Shown: one piece after another, positions 9,470-18,584 of the stretch
Numbering within the stretch: position 1 is the first letter of the stretch
Layout: each line of letters starts with the position of its first letter
DNA from: Janthinobacterium sp. PC23-8
GTDB lineage: Bacteria; Pseudomonadota; Gammaproteobacteria; Burkholderiales; Burkholderiaceae_D
NCBI RefSeq assembly: GCF_002250505.1
Contig: NZ_NJGY01000003.1
Span: forward strand, 273,977 to 337,976
Direction: 5' to 3'
Length of the DNA: 64,000 nucleotides
The notes under the pieces: model-generated
What the model saw: only the letters and a program-made list of their open reading frames with translations
The model's database searches: none
What the model was told of the DNA's origin: nothing
Made by a program: the position numbers and the translations under genes

Positions 9470-9952
9470 ATGACAGCACCAGTGGAAGCGATTCCCCAAG
9501 ACATGCATACGATTACCCCGCACCTGGTCTGCGACGGCGCAGCCGAGGCCATCGACTTCTATAAAAAGGCCTTCAATGCCGTCGAGGCCGCGCGCATGCA
9601 AACGCCGGACGGCAAGATCATGCACGCCATGCTCACTATCGGCGACTCGCACCTGATGCTGGTCGACGAGTTTCCCGACTACGGCAGCGTCGGCCCCAAC
9701 AAGCTCAAGGGCACACCCGTCACGCTGCATATGTATGTGCAGGACGTGGACCAGGCTTTCGCGCGGGCGGTGGCCGCCGGCGCCAGCGTCAAGATGGCGG
9801 TGGAAAACCAGTTCTGGGGCGACCGCTACGGCATCGTCACCGATCCGTTCGGCCACAGCTGGTCGCTGGCCACCCACGTCAAGGATGTCACGCCGGAAGA
9901 AATGAAGGCGGCGATGCAGGACATGAACCCCGAATGCGGCGCGCAATCCTGA
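9470..9952 (+). CDS. VOC-superfamily (PhnB/YdcN-like glyoxalase) protein
   Basis: The start at 9470 follows AAAGGAGATCATC and yields 160 residues; the open frame upstream is not needed. The sequence (ITPHLVCDGAAEAIDFYKKAF, LTIGDSHLMLVDEFPDYG, WGDRYGIVTDPFGHSWSLATH) is the COG2764 type of the glyoxalase/bleomycin-resistance/dioxygenase superfamily, the PhnB-like group. Members are small dimeric proteins of often unknown substrate. It is probably monocistronic, with its own promoter (TTGTGT at 9400, TAGAGT at 9422) and a terminator after it. Confidence 0.85.
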   Translation: MTAPVEAIPQDMHTITPHLVCDGAAEAIDFYKKAFNAVEAARMQTPDGKIMHAMLTIGDSHLMLVDEFPDYGSVGPNKLKGTPVTLHMYVQDVDQAFARAVAAGASVKMAVENQFWGDRYGIVTDPFGHSWSLATHVKDVTPEEMKAAMQDMNPECGAQS

Positions 9953-10016
9953 CATGGGCGCGCTCGTGACGCTGCCCTGAACACCGTCCTGCCACACCTT
10001 CCTGACGCCTCCTGAG

Positions 10017-10048
10017 GCCGGGGTCCGCTTGTGCGGGCGCCGGCTTTT
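10017..10048 (+). terminator. Rho-independent terminator after the VOC gene
   Basis: GCCGG (10017-10021) pairs with CCGGC (10040-10044), with an inner CCGC/GCGG helix, and TTTT follows. It lies 65 bases after the VOC stop. The rest of the gap 9953-10252 holds no gene that I can support. Confidence 0.6.
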
Positions 10049-10252
10049 CCACATCCCTTCCACCGTTGCTAGCCGTCACGGCATTTTTTGCGCGCCATTG
10101 CGAGGTGCGGTTTTGGGCTAACGCTGCACAGGCCCAAGGCGCAAACTGGATTCATGGCGTGGCGATCATCGCGACACGCCGCAGCGATGCAACGATGGCC
10201 ATGCGGCCCATCGTCATTGACCGAATCAACGCAGCAGCTAAAGGAGTTTTGC

Positions 10253-11599
10253 ATGAGCTACAACGAATCCCGTTTTTGGCATCCGATGATGCACCAGGCT
10301 GACATGAAGTCGCGCGCACCGCTGCGCATCGTGCGCGGCGACGGTTGCCATGTGTTCGACGACCACGGCCAGAAATTCGTCGATGCCGTCGCCGGCCTGT
10401 GGAACGTCAACGTCGGCCACAACCGCGCCGAGGTCAAGGACGCCGTCATCAAGCAGATCAATGAACTCGAGTATTTCCAGATCTTCGACGGCGTGTCCAA
10501 TCCGCGCGCCGAGGAATTGTCGGCGCAGCTGGTCGGCATGCTGGCGCAAGAGGACATGCAGCGCGTGTTCTACGGTTCGAACGGCTCGGACGCCACCGAA
10601 ACGGCGCTCAAGCTGGCGCGCCAGTACTGGAAGATCCTGGGCCAGAAGGACCGCACCAAGTTCATCTCGCTCAAGCAGGGCTACCACGGCAGCCATTTCG
10701 CCAGCGCCGGCGTCAACGGCAACGCCGCCTTCCGCCGCAATTACGAGCCGAACCTGGCCGGCTGCTTCCATGTTGAAAATCCGTGGCCTTACCGCAATCC
10801 GTTCACCGACGACCCGGAGGAACTGGGCCGCATGTGCGCCATGCTGCTCGAGCGCGAGATCGAGTTCCAGGGCCCGGACACGGTGGCCGCCTTCATCGCC
10901 GAGCCGGTGCAGGGCGCGGGCGGGGTGATCGTGCCGCCAGCGAACTACTGGCCGCTGATCCGCGCCGTGTGCGACAAGTACGGCGTGCTGCTGATCGCCG
11001 ACGAGATCGTCACCGGCTTCGGCCGCACCGGCAATCTGTTCGGTTCGCGCGGCTGGGGCGTCAAGCCCGACATCATGTGCTTCGCCAAGGGCATCTCGTC
11101 GGGCTATATCCCGCTCAGCGCCACTGCGCTCAACGGCCGCATCGTCGAAGCCTTCGAGAACAACCGCGACTTCGGCGGCGCCATCATGCACGGCTATACG
11201 TATTCCGGCCACCCGGTCGGCTGCGCGGCCGCCATCGCCAGCCTGAAGATCGTGGTCGACGAAGACTTGCCGGGCAACGCCGCCAAACAGGGCGCCTACC
11301 TGCTCGACGCGCTGCAGCCGATGGTCGGGCGCTACGAAGCGATCGGCGAGATCCGCGGCAAGGGCCTGATGCTGGCCATCGACCTGGTCAACGACCGCAA
11401 GACGCGCGAGACGATCAGCCCGAGCAACGGCTATGCCTACGCGGTGGCCGAAGCCACCCGCCGCCACGGCGTCATCGTGCGTCCGGTCGGCACCAAGATC
11501 ATCCTGTCGCCGCCGCTGGTGATCAACCGCGAGGAGATCGACCATATCGTCAGCGCGCTCGACGCCGGCTTCAAGGCCGTTCCGTTCACCCGCACCTGA
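10253..11599 (+). CDS. Class III PLP transaminase (omega-amino acid/diamine--pyruvate type)
   Basis: The ATG at 10253 has an ideal AAAGGAG site; the product has 448 residues. Fold-type I class III hallmarks are visible: FVDAVAGLWNVNVGHN near the N terminus, FYGSNGSDATETALKLAR for PLP phosphate binding, the DEIVTGFGRTG block, and the PLP lysine K279 in CFAKGISSGY. Relatives include taurine-, beta-alanine- and putrescine-pyruvate transaminases. The next gene is an aldehyde dehydrogenase 14 bases downstream, so the pair would convert an amine to its acid through an aldehyde. The exact amine cannot be read from the sequence. Confidence 0.9.
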   Translation: MSYNESRFWHPMMHQADMKSRAPLRIVRGDGCHVFDDHGQKFVDAVAGLWNVNVGHNRAEVKDAVIKQINELEYFQIFDGVSNPRAEELSAQLVGMLAQEDMQRVFYGSNGSDATETALKLARQYWKILGQKDRTKFISLKQGYHGSHFASAGVNGNAAFRRNYEPNLAGCFHVENPWPYRNPFTDDPEELGRMCAMLLEREIEFQGPDTVAAFIAEPVQGAGGVIVPPANYWPLIRAVCDKYGVLLIADEIVTGFGRTGNLFGSRGWGVKPDIMCFAKGISSGYIPLSATALNGRIVEAFENNRDFGGAIMHGYTYSGHPVGCAAAIASLKIVVDEDLPGNAAKQGAYLLDALQPMVGRYEAIGEIRGKGLMLAIDLVNDRKTRETISPSNGYAYAVAEATRRHGVIVRPVGTKIILSPPLVINREEIDHIVSALDAGFKAVPFTRT

Positions 11600-11613
11600 G
11601 AGAGCAGCGCGTC

Positions 11614-13065
11614 ATGACACTCACACTCAAGCATTTCATCGACGGCCAGGCCGTCGATGCCTCCGACGCGGCGACCATCGCGCTGGTCAGCCCGGTTACC
11701 GAACAGGTGTTCGCCACCTCGGCGCGCGGCACCCGCAGCGACGTCGACCGTGCCGTCGCCGCCGCCCGCGCCCAGCTTGACGGCGGCGCCTGGAGCCGCC
11801 TGAACGGCGCCGCGCGCGGCCTGTTGCTGTTCCGCCTGGCCGACCTGGTGCAGCGCGACCTCGAGCTGCTGGCCGACATGGACGCACGCTGCATTGGCCG
11901 CTCGCCGATGGAGCCGCGCATGATGGATATTCCCAACGCCATCGGCACCCTGCGCGCCGCCGCCGGCTGGGCCGACAAGCTCGAAGGGCGCACCATCCCC
12001 ACCGGCGGCTACATGGGCATGCCGACCCTGTCGTACACGCGGCTCGAACCGGTCGGCGTGGTCGGCGCCATCGTGCCATGGAACTCGCCGTGCATGATCA
12101 CCACCTGGAAGCTGGCCTCGCTGCTGGCGGCCGGCTGCACGGTAGTGATCAAGCCGTCCGAGGAGACGCCGCTGTCGGCGCTGCACCTGGCCGCGCTGTG
12201 CCAGGAAGCCGGTTTCCCGGACGGCGTGGTCAACGTGGTCACCGGCCTGGGCGAAGTGGTCGGACGGGCGCTGTGCGAACACCCCGGCATCGACAAGGTC
12301 ACCTTTACCGGCAGCCCCGAGGTCGGACGCGAGATCTCGCGCGTGGCCGGCGCCAGTTTCAAGCGCGTCGCGCTCGAACTGGGCGGCAAGAGCGCGCAGA
12401 TCGTCTTCGACGACGCCTCGCTCGAGGCGGCCGTGCGCGGCTGCGCCATGGGCCTGTTCGTCAACCAGGGCCAGGTGTGCGCTGCCGGCACCCGCATCCT
12501 GGTGCAGCGTGCGATCGCCGAGCGCTTCACCAGCGCGCTGGTGGCGGCGGCCGAGTCGATCAAGGTGGGCGACCCGGCGCAGCCGGGCGTGACGATGGGA
12601 CCGGTGGCCAAGCGCGAGCAGTTCGAACGCGTCAACCGCTACATCGCCCAGGGCATCGAGGAAGGCGCGACCGTGCTGACCGGCGGCGTGGCCGCGCACG
12701 ATGTCGGCTGGTTCGTGCGCCCGACCATCTTCGGCGGCGCCAGCAACGCGATGAGCATCGCGCGCGACGAGATCTTCGGGCCGGTCGGCACCATCATTGT
12801 GTTCGACACCGACGAGGAGGCGATCGCCATCGCCAACGATTCGAGCTACGGCCTGGCGGCCACCGTCTGGACCAACACGCTGGCGCGCGCACACAAGGTG
12901 GCGCACGCGGTCAGGGTCGGCGCGGTCGGCGTCAATTGCTGGAGTCCGCTCGACCCGAACCTGCCGTGGGGCGGTACCAAGAGCAGCGGCCTGGGACGCG
13001 AATGCGGCCTGACCGGCGTGCTGTCCTATACCGAAGAAAAAGTCATCACGGTCTTGCTGCCGTGA
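11614..13065 (+). CDS. NAD(P)-dependent aldehyde dehydrogenase
   Basis: The product has 483 residues, the normal length of the family. The general base E255 lies in ALELGGKSAQIV and the catalytic C289 in NQGQVCAAGTR. The cofactor region VPWNSPCMITTWKLA and the FTGSPEVGREI turn are intact. It follows the transaminase by 14 bases, which strongly suggests that it oxidises the aldehyde formed there. It resembles the PuuC/KauB/betaine aldehyde group more than succinate semialdehyde dehydrogenases. Confidence 0.9.
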   Translation: MTLTLKHFIDGQAVDASDAATIALVSPVTEQVFATSARGTRSDVDRAVAAARAQLDGGAWSRLNGAARGLLLFRLADLVQRDLELLADMDARCIGRSPMEPRMMDIPNAIGTLRAAAGWADKLEGRTIPTGGYMGMPTLSYTRLEPVGVVGAIVPWNSPCMITTWKLASLLAAGCTVVIKPSEETPLSALHLAALCQEAGFPDGVVNVVTGLGEVVGRALCEHPGIDKVTFTGSPEVGREISRVAGASFKRVALELGGKSAQIVFDDASLEAAVRGCAMGLFVNQGQVCAAGTRILVQRAIAERFTSALVAAAESIKVGDPAQPGVTMGPVAKREQFERVNRYIAQGIEEGATVLTGGVAAHDVGWFVRPTIFGGASNAMSIARDEIFGPVGTIIVFDTDEEAIAIANDSSYGLAATVWTNTLARAHKVAHAVRVGAVGVNCWSPLDPNLPWGGTKSSGLGRECGLTGVLSYTEEKVITVLLP

Positions 13066-13083
13066 CCGTCCAGGGGTGATGTG

Positions 13084-13722
13084 ATGCAGATAAGCAATAC
13101 TCGCACGCGCTTCGGCGCGGTCGCCAAGCTGTTTCACTGGAGCATGGCGCTGGCCTTTATCGGCGCCTACGTGGCCGTCTATTACGTGATCTGGTTCGTC
13201 AATCCGGAAACCAGCATCAAGCCGGCGCTGTTCGGGGTAGTGCCCGACGCCGGGCGGGTCATACCGCTGCTCAATATCCACTGGATACTGGGCGTGACGA
13301 TCGGCGTGCTGGTGCTGCCGCGCCTGCTGTGGCGGCTCTGGTCGACCGAGCCCGATCCGCTACCGGGGCCGGCACTTGAACATGCGCTGGCGCGCTGGGC
13401 CCACCGTTGCCTGTATCTGCTGATGCTGATCATGCCGCTGACCGGCTACATCACCACCAACCACGGCGCCGACTTCGGCCTGTTCCACCTCACGCCGTTC
13501 AAGGATACGGCGCTGTGGCCGGCGCTGGCGGCGCTGACGGGCTGGTCGTGGACGGCGGTCGAGGACAACGCCTACCTGGTTCACAGCTTCATCGGCCACT
13601 GGCTGGCCTGGGTAGCGGTGCTGCTGCATGTGGCGGCGGCGCTGTACCACCACTGGGTGCGCCGCGACGCCACCCTGAGCCGGATGCTGCCGGGCACGGC
13701 GGCAAAACACGACGCCGGCTAG
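13084..13722 (+). CDS. Cytochrome b561 family membrane protein
   Basis: ATG 13084 is preferred over the GTG at 13081 because of the AGGGG site seven bases before; the product has 212 residues. Four membrane helices are visible, with paired histidines for two haem b groups: LFHWSMA in helix 1, LNIHWILG in helix 2, VHSFIGHWLAW and LLHVAAALYHHW in the last two. Such proteins pass electrons between quinone and a periplasmic or membrane partner. It lies 19 bases after the aldehyde dehydrogenase and may drain electrons from a periplasmic dehydrogenase. The partner is not in the window. Confidence 0.85.
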   Translation: MQISNTRTRFGAVAKLFHWSMALAFIGAYVAVYYVIWFVNPETSIKPALFGVVPDAGRVIPLLNIHWILGVTIGVLVLPRLLWRLWSTEPDPLPGPALEHALARWAHRCLYLLMLIMPLTGYITTNHGADFGLFHLTPFKDTALWPALAALTGWSWTAVEDNAYLVHSFIGHWLAWVAVLLHVAAALYHHWVRRDATLSRMLPGTAAKHDAG

Positions 13723-13823
13723 CGGCTGGCGCTTCACACCGCGATTCATATCATTACAGGCGCGTTACGCCACGTGAGCGATCACGGGGCAGGGCGCGCC
13801 CCTACCACCTGAAGGGGATGCAC

Positions 13824-15218
13824 ATGATTTGCCTGACCAAGCCATATTGTTCCACCACCGGCCTGCTGCTGGCCGGCGCGCTGTTCGCCCTGGCGGCGCA
13901 CGCCGGCGCCGCCGATCCCGGCCTGCTCGACAAGACGCTGACACCGGCCGGCGGCGAACGCGCCGCCAGCAAGGACGGCGCGATTCCGGCCTGGCAAGGC
14001 ACCGAGGCGCCATTGCCAGGCTGGGAATGGGGCAAGCCGCGCGCCGACTACTGGAAATACAAGGGCGAAAAACCGCTGTTTTCCATCGATGCGGCCAGCG
14101 CCGACAAATACGCCGACAAGCTGTCGGCGGGCCAACTGGCCACGCTCAAGCAGGTCAAGGGCTATCGGATGGATGTGTATCCGAGCCACCGCAGCTGCGG
14201 CGCGCCGGACTTCGTGGCCGCCAACACCAGGAAGAACATCGAGCTGGCCAAGCTGGCGGCCGATGGCTGGAGCCTGAAGGAAGCGGTGGTGCCCGGCTAT
14301 CCATTCCCGATGCCGAACACCGGCATCGAGGTCATGCTCAACTCCAAGATGCGCTACCGCGGCGTTGGCATCGACTACAAGAATGTCATCACGGCGGTGT
14401 CGCCGCGTCCCGGCTCGGACGAGTGGATCAAGGCCGGCTCCGAGCAAAGCCTGTTCATCCCGACCGGCGCCAAGGGTTCGACCCTGCTGTCGAAACTGTC
14501 GCCGGTCGAGTTCTACGTCTACTTCGGCTATAACAATCCGACGGCGCTGGCCGGCCAGGCGCTGGCCATCACCCAGTACCTGAACCAGGCGGAAAACGAG
14601 ACCTTCTATTACTTCCCCGGCCAGCGCCGGGTGCGGCGCATGCCGTCGTACTCGCATGACTCGCCGCAGGTCGGTTTCGAGAACCAGTACACGCTGGACG
14701 AACCGCAAGTGTTCAACGGCGCGCTCGACCGCTTCGACTTCAAGCTGGTCGGCAAGAAGGAGATGCTGGTGCCGTACAACGCCTTCGGCGCCTTCGATTT
14801 CCGCGCCAAATTCGACGATGTCGCGCTGCGCAATTTCATCGATCCGGGCCACCGGCGCTACGAGATGCACCGCGTATGGGTGGTCGAGGCCACCGTCAAG
14901 TCCGGCATGCGCCACACCGCGCCCAAGCGCATGTTCTATCTCGACGAGGACAGCTGGGCGCTGCTGGTGGCCGACGACTACGACGGCCAGGGCAAGCTGG
15001 CCAAACTGCGCGAAGGCTTCGTCATCCCCGTGTATGAAACCGGCAGCTGCGACGTGATGGCCATGGTGCAGCACAACCTGGCCGAAGGGCGCTACGTGTT
15101 CGACGGCGGCTCGTCCGGCGCCGGCAAGGATATCCGCTGGGTCACCGAACCGGACGGGCCACGCTACAAGGCGGGCTTTTACACCTCGGATAATCTGCGC
15201 GCCATCAGCGAACGCTGA
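13824..15218 (+). CDS. DUF1329 exported protein (LolA-like fold)
   Basis: ATG 13824 lies six bases after GAAGGGG; an ATG at 13818 is too close to that site. The product has 464 residues with a signal peptide (LLLAGALFALAAHAGA). The long body with DVYPSHRSCGAPDFV, YYFPGQRRVRRMPSY, FYLDEDSWALLVADDYD is DUF1329, whose fold resembles LolA/LolB lipoprotein carriers. It is followed by a DUF1302 outer-membrane protein, the usual partner. In Pseudomonas and Burkholderia such pairs occur beside catabolic or RND-type export genes, and a role in carrying hydrophobic compounds through the envelope has been supposed. That role is inference here. Confidence 0.85.
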   Translation: MICLTKPYCSTTGLLLAGALFALAAHAGAADPGLLDKTLTPAGGERAASKDGAIPAWQGTEAPLPGWEWGKPRADYWKYKGEKPLFSIDAASADKYADKLSAGQLATLKQVKGYRMDVYPSHRSCGAPDFVAANTRKNIELAKLAADGWSLKEAVVPGYPFPMPNTGIEVMLNSKMRYRGVGIDYKNVITAVSPRPGSDEWIKAGSEQSLFIPTGAKGSTLLSKLSPVEFYVYFGYNNPTALAGQALAITQYLNQAENETFYYFPGQRRVRRMPSYSHDSPQVGFENQYTLDEPQVFNGALDRFDFKLVGKKEMLVPYNAFGAFDFRAKFDDVALRNFIDPGHRRYEMHRVWVVEATVKSGMRHTAPKRMFYLDEDSWALLVADDYDGQGKLAKLREGFVIPVYETGSCDVMAMVQHNLAEGRYVFDGGSSGAGKDIRWVTEPDGPRYKAGFYTSDNLRAISER

Positions 15219-15266
15219 TTGTCCGCCCCAGCCCTTCGCCTACCTTTGCCCACACAAGGAACTTCC

Positions 15267-16919
15267 ATGAAATCTCTGCATACACCGCTGGCGATCGCGG
15301 CCGGCGCAATGCTGCTGCACGGCGCGCACGCCGACGCCGCCAACTTCAGCACCGACTATTTCACCGCCAGCCTCAATTCGACCGTCTCGGCCGGCACCGG
15401 CATTCGCACCAGCGATCCGTCCTGCACCCTGCTGCTCAAGGGCGCCGGCGGCGCCGGCGCCCCCGCCGGCTGCCTGGCCCCGACCTCGGCGCTGGGCGAC
15501 CAGGGCAACCTGAACTACGCCAAGGGCGACCGCTACACGACCTTTCTCAAGGGCACCCATGAACTGCTGATCAAGATACCGGACCAGGATGTCAGCATCA
15601 TGACAAGGGTGGGCTGGCTGAAGGATTTTTCGGCCACCGACACCACCGGCTTTACCAGCGCCGCCGATCCGGGCGCGCCGGCCGTGCGCGGCGGCCTGTC
15701 CGAGGCGGCGCGCAAGGACCTGCGCTTCAAGACCCGGCTGTACGACTTATGGATCAGCAAGACCTTCGACGTGGCCGACCAGCGCGTGCGGGTGCGGGTT
15801 GGCAACCAGGTGATCAGCTGGGGCGAAAGCCTGTTCCTGCCGGGCGGCATCAACAGCTCCAACGCGTCCGACCTGATGAAGCTGTCGCAGCCGGGCACGC
15901 AATTGAAGGAGGCGATCCTGCCGGCGCCGATGGTCAGCGTGGCCACGGGCCTGGGGCACGGCTTCAACCTGGAAGCCTATGTGCAGACGCGCTGGAACGC
16001 CAACTACTTTCCGCCGACGGGCAGCTACTGGTCGACCGCCAACGGCCTGGGCAAGGGCGACACCGCCTACGGCCTGATCACCGACAAGGCGCGCGATTCG
16101 GGCCAGTGGGGCGCTGCGCTGCGCTGGCAGCCCGAGGGCACGCAGCTGAACCTGGGACTGTATGCGATGAATTATCACGACAAGTCGCCCAACTTCAGCA
16201 CCAATATCCGCAACACCGGTGTGAGTGGCTGGACCTATGCCGAAGACCGCAAGCTGTACGGCATCAGTGCCAACCTGCCGCTGGGCGACTGGGCGGTCGG
16301 CGGCGAGCTGTCGTACCGGCCGCGCGAGGCGGTCTCGCTCAACAGCAACGTCAGCGGCTGCGCCTCGCAGCGCGGCAACTGCTGGGTCGACAACCACAAG
16401 GTGCAGGCGGCGCTGACGGGCCTGTATTCGGCCGCGCCGAGCAACGCCAAGGGGCTGCTCGACTTCCTGCGCGCCGACACCGCCACCCTGATGGTGGAAG
16501 GGGTGCTGATCCATTATCCGGGCCTGCATTCGACTTACGGCGGCGACCCGATTTCGGCCGGCGCCTGGGGCTGGGGCCAGCAGTTCAGTCCGGCCGGCAC
16601 GCCGGTGGCGATGGGCACGAAGACCTCGTACGGCGTCAACCTCGACTTCAGCTGGGTGTATGACGGCACGCTGATCCCGGGCTGGCAGGTGGTGCCTGAA
16701 ATCTATTATTTCCAGGCGCTCAAGGGCCGCACGCCGAACAGCGCGTCGACTTTCATGGAGGGCGCCAAGTCGGCCAACTTCACGGTCACGCTGATCCAGA
16801 ATCCGGCCACCTGGCAGGTGGCGCTGAACGTCACCCGCTTCTGGGGCGGCAGCACGGTGTTCGACCAGTTGTACCGCGACCGCAACCTGGTCGGCATCAA
16901 CGTGTCGCGCAATTTCTAG
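15267..16919 (+). CDS. DUF1302 outer-membrane protein
   Basis: ATG 15267 follows AAGGA; 550 residues with signal peptide (AIAAGAMLLHGAHADA). The body has many alternating beta segments and ends in a C-terminal phenylalanine (VGINVSRNF), the recognition mark of BAM-assembled outer-membrane barrels. Typical DUF1302 blocks are seen: FKTRLYDLWISKTFD, VRVGNQVISWGES, GINSSNASDLMKL. It is 48 bases downstream of the DUF1329 gene, so the two form one unit. Probably a channel or substrate-binding barrel; transported molecule unknown. Confidence 0.85.
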   Translation: MKSLHTPLAIAAGAMLLHGAHADAANFSTDYFTASLNSTVSAGTGIRTSDPSCTLLLKGAGGAGAPAGCLAPTSALGDQGNLNYAKGDRYTTFLKGTHELLIKIPDQDVSIMTRVGWLKDFSATDTTGFTSAADPGAPAVRGGLSEAARKDLRFKTRLYDLWISKTFDVADQRVRVRVGNQVISWGESLFLPGGINSSNASDLMKLSQPGTQLKEAILPAPMVSVATGLGHGFNLEAYVQTRWNANYFPPTGSYWSTANGLGKGDTAYGLITDKARDSGQWGAALRWQPEGTQLNLGLYAMNYHDKSPNFSTNIRNTGVSGWTYAEDRKLYGISANLPLGDWAVGGELSYRPREAVSLNSNVSGCASQRGNCWVDNHKVQAALTGLYSAAPSNAKGLLDFLRADTATLMVEGVLIHYPGLHSTYGGDPISAGAWGWGQQFSPAGTPVAMGTKTSYGVNLDFSWVYDGTLIPGWQVVPEIYYFQALKGRTPNSASTFMEGAKSANFTVTLIQNPATWQVALNVTRFWGGSTVFDQLYRDRNLVGINVSRNF

Positions 16920-16927
16920 AAATAGTG

Positions 16928-16965
16928 CGGGGCGCTGGCGTGGAGCCGCCGGCGCCCCGTTGTAA
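16928..16965 (+). terminator. Likely terminator after DUF1302 gene
   Basis: CGGGGCGC (16928-16935) pairs perfectly with GCGCCCCG (16952-16959) and an inner GGC/GCC helix extends it. The following TTGTAAT is a weak U tract. It begins 9 bases after the stop codon. Confidence 0.5.
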
Positions 16966-17072
16966 TAACGCAAAACAATATGATAGTTGATGTCACGCCA
17001 GGGTTTTGCTGATACAACAGGCAGGCAGGCTGGGCGGGCATCTTCAACAAAAAACAGGAAGAGACCAAGGCA

Positions 17073-18554
17073 ATGACTATCTTGAACGAGGCGTGCACGG
17101 CGCGGCTGGACACGGCGTCGGCGGGCATATCGACTGAATTGCGGCGCGGCAGCCTGGGCGTGGGCCTGATCGTGCTGCTGGTGATTTCGGCGGCCAGTCC
17201 GCTGAGCGTGGTGGCGGGCGGCTTCCCGATCGGCATCATGCTGGGCAACGGCGCGGGCACGCCGGCGCTGGTGGTGGTGGCGCTGCTGCTGCTGCTGGCC
17301 TTTGCCTCCGGCTATACGGCCATGGCTGGCGAGGTGACCAACGCCGGCGGCTTTTACGCACTGATCGCGCGCGGCCTGGGCGGCTATGCCGGCGGTGCGG
17401 CGGCGATGGTGGCCGTGGTCGGCTACAACTGCCTGCAATTTGCCCTGTACGGCATGTTCGGCGCGGTGACCTCGGGTTCGCTGGCGGCCGAGTTCGGCAT
17501 CCATGCGCCGTGGTGGGCCTGCAGCTTCACGGCCATGGCCAGCATCGCGGTGTTCGGTTACCGCCGCATCGACCTGTCGGCCAAGGTGCTGGCCCTGTTC
17601 GTCATCGCCGAATACGTGGCGGTGCTGGTGCTCGATATCGCCATCCTGCGCCACGGCGGCGACAGCGGCATTTCGCTCGATTCGTTCAAGCCGTCGGTGG
17701 TGTCAAGCGGCAATCCCTTCATCGGCCTGCTGTTCTGCTTTGCCGCCTTTATCGGCTTCGAGGCCACCACGATTTACGGCGAAGAAGCGAAGGACCCGCA
17801 CCGCAGCATTCCGCTGGCGACCTATGTGTCGGTGCTGGTGATCGGCAGCTTCTACGCCGTCACGCTGTGGTGCATGGTGGTCGGCGCCGGTGCCGACAAG
17901 GTGGCCGACACCATCCGCGCGCAGATCGATCCGACCATGTTCCTGTACACGCTGTCGGACCGCTACGTCGGCGGCGGCCTGACGCTGGTGCTGCGCGGAC
18001 TGTTCATCGTCAGCGTGTATGCCGGCCTGCTGGCGTTCCACAACTCGACCGCGCGCTATTTTTATGCGATGGGCCGCGAGCGCCTGTTGCCGGGGCGCCT
18101 GGGCCACACCCATCCGTCGCACCAGAGCCCGCACGTGGCGTCGGTGCTGCAAAGCGTCTTGTGCTGCGCCGTGGTGCTGTGCTTCGCGCTGGGCGGCGCC
18201 GATCCGCTGATGACCTTGTTCGGCTGGCTGTCGAACGTGGCCACCTTGTGCATCCTGCTGCTGATGGTGCTGACCAGCGCCTCGGTATGGCGCTACTACC
18301 GGCGCCAACGCCACGCCCATTGCGGCCCGTTGCGCACGCTGGTGCTGCCGCTGCTGTCGGGCACCGGCCTGGCCGCCGTGCTGCTGCTGGCGGTGCGCAA
18401 TTTCGACGTGCTGACCGGCGCCAGCCACAAGACCTCGTACACGCTGGTGGGACTGCTGCCGCTGGCGGTGGCGGCCGGACTGTATGCGGCGCACCGGCTG
18501 CGCCTGGCCGACCCGCGCCGCTTCGCCTGCCTGGGCCAGGTCGACCGCGGCTGA
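17073..18554 (+). CDS. APC-family amino acid/amine permease
   Basis: This 493-residue protein has about twelve to thirteen hydrophobic helices. The first helix shows the APC motif (LRRGSLGVGLIVLLVISAAS, then PLSVVAGGFPIGIM), and FIGFEATTIYGEEAKDPHRSIP is the conserved APC loop between helices 6 and 7. ATG 17073 follows GGAAGAGACC-AAGGCA. APC transporters import amino acids, polyamines or other amines by proton symport or exchange. The IclR gene faces it tail-to-tail. It could supply substrate for the transaminase genes upstream or the catabolic operon downstream. Confidence 0.88.
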   Translation: MTILNEACTARLDTASAGISTELRRGSLGVGLIVLLVISAASPLSVVAGGFPIGIMLGNGAGTPALVVVALLLLLAFASGYTAMAGEVTNAGGFYALIARGLGGYAGGAAAMVAVVGYNCLQFALYGMFGAVTSGSLAAEFGIHAPWWACSFTAMASIAVFGYRRIDLSAKVLALFVIAEYVAVLVLDIAILRHGGDSGISLDSFKPSVVSSGNPFIGLLFCFAAFIGFEATTIYGEEAKDPHRSIPLATYVSVLVIGSFYAVTLWCMVVGAGADKVADTIRAQIDPTMFLYTLSDRYVGGGLTLVLRGLFIVSVYAGLLAFHNSTARYFYAMGRERLLPGRLGHTHPSHQSPHVASVLQSVLCCAVVLCFALGGADPLMTLFGWLSNVATLCILLLMVLTSASVWRYYRRQRHAHCGPLRTLVLPLLSGTGLAAVLLLAVRNFDVLTGASHKTSYTLVGLLPLAVAAGLYAAHRLRLADPRRFACLGQVDRG

Positions 18555-18584
18555 CAGCCAGGGGCGGCCCATGCCCGGCGCCGC

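Noticed and set aside
15747..17654. 635-codon minus-strand open frame opposite DUF1302 and the permease
   Set aside because: Shadow of two real genes; low-complexity composition and no ribosome site.
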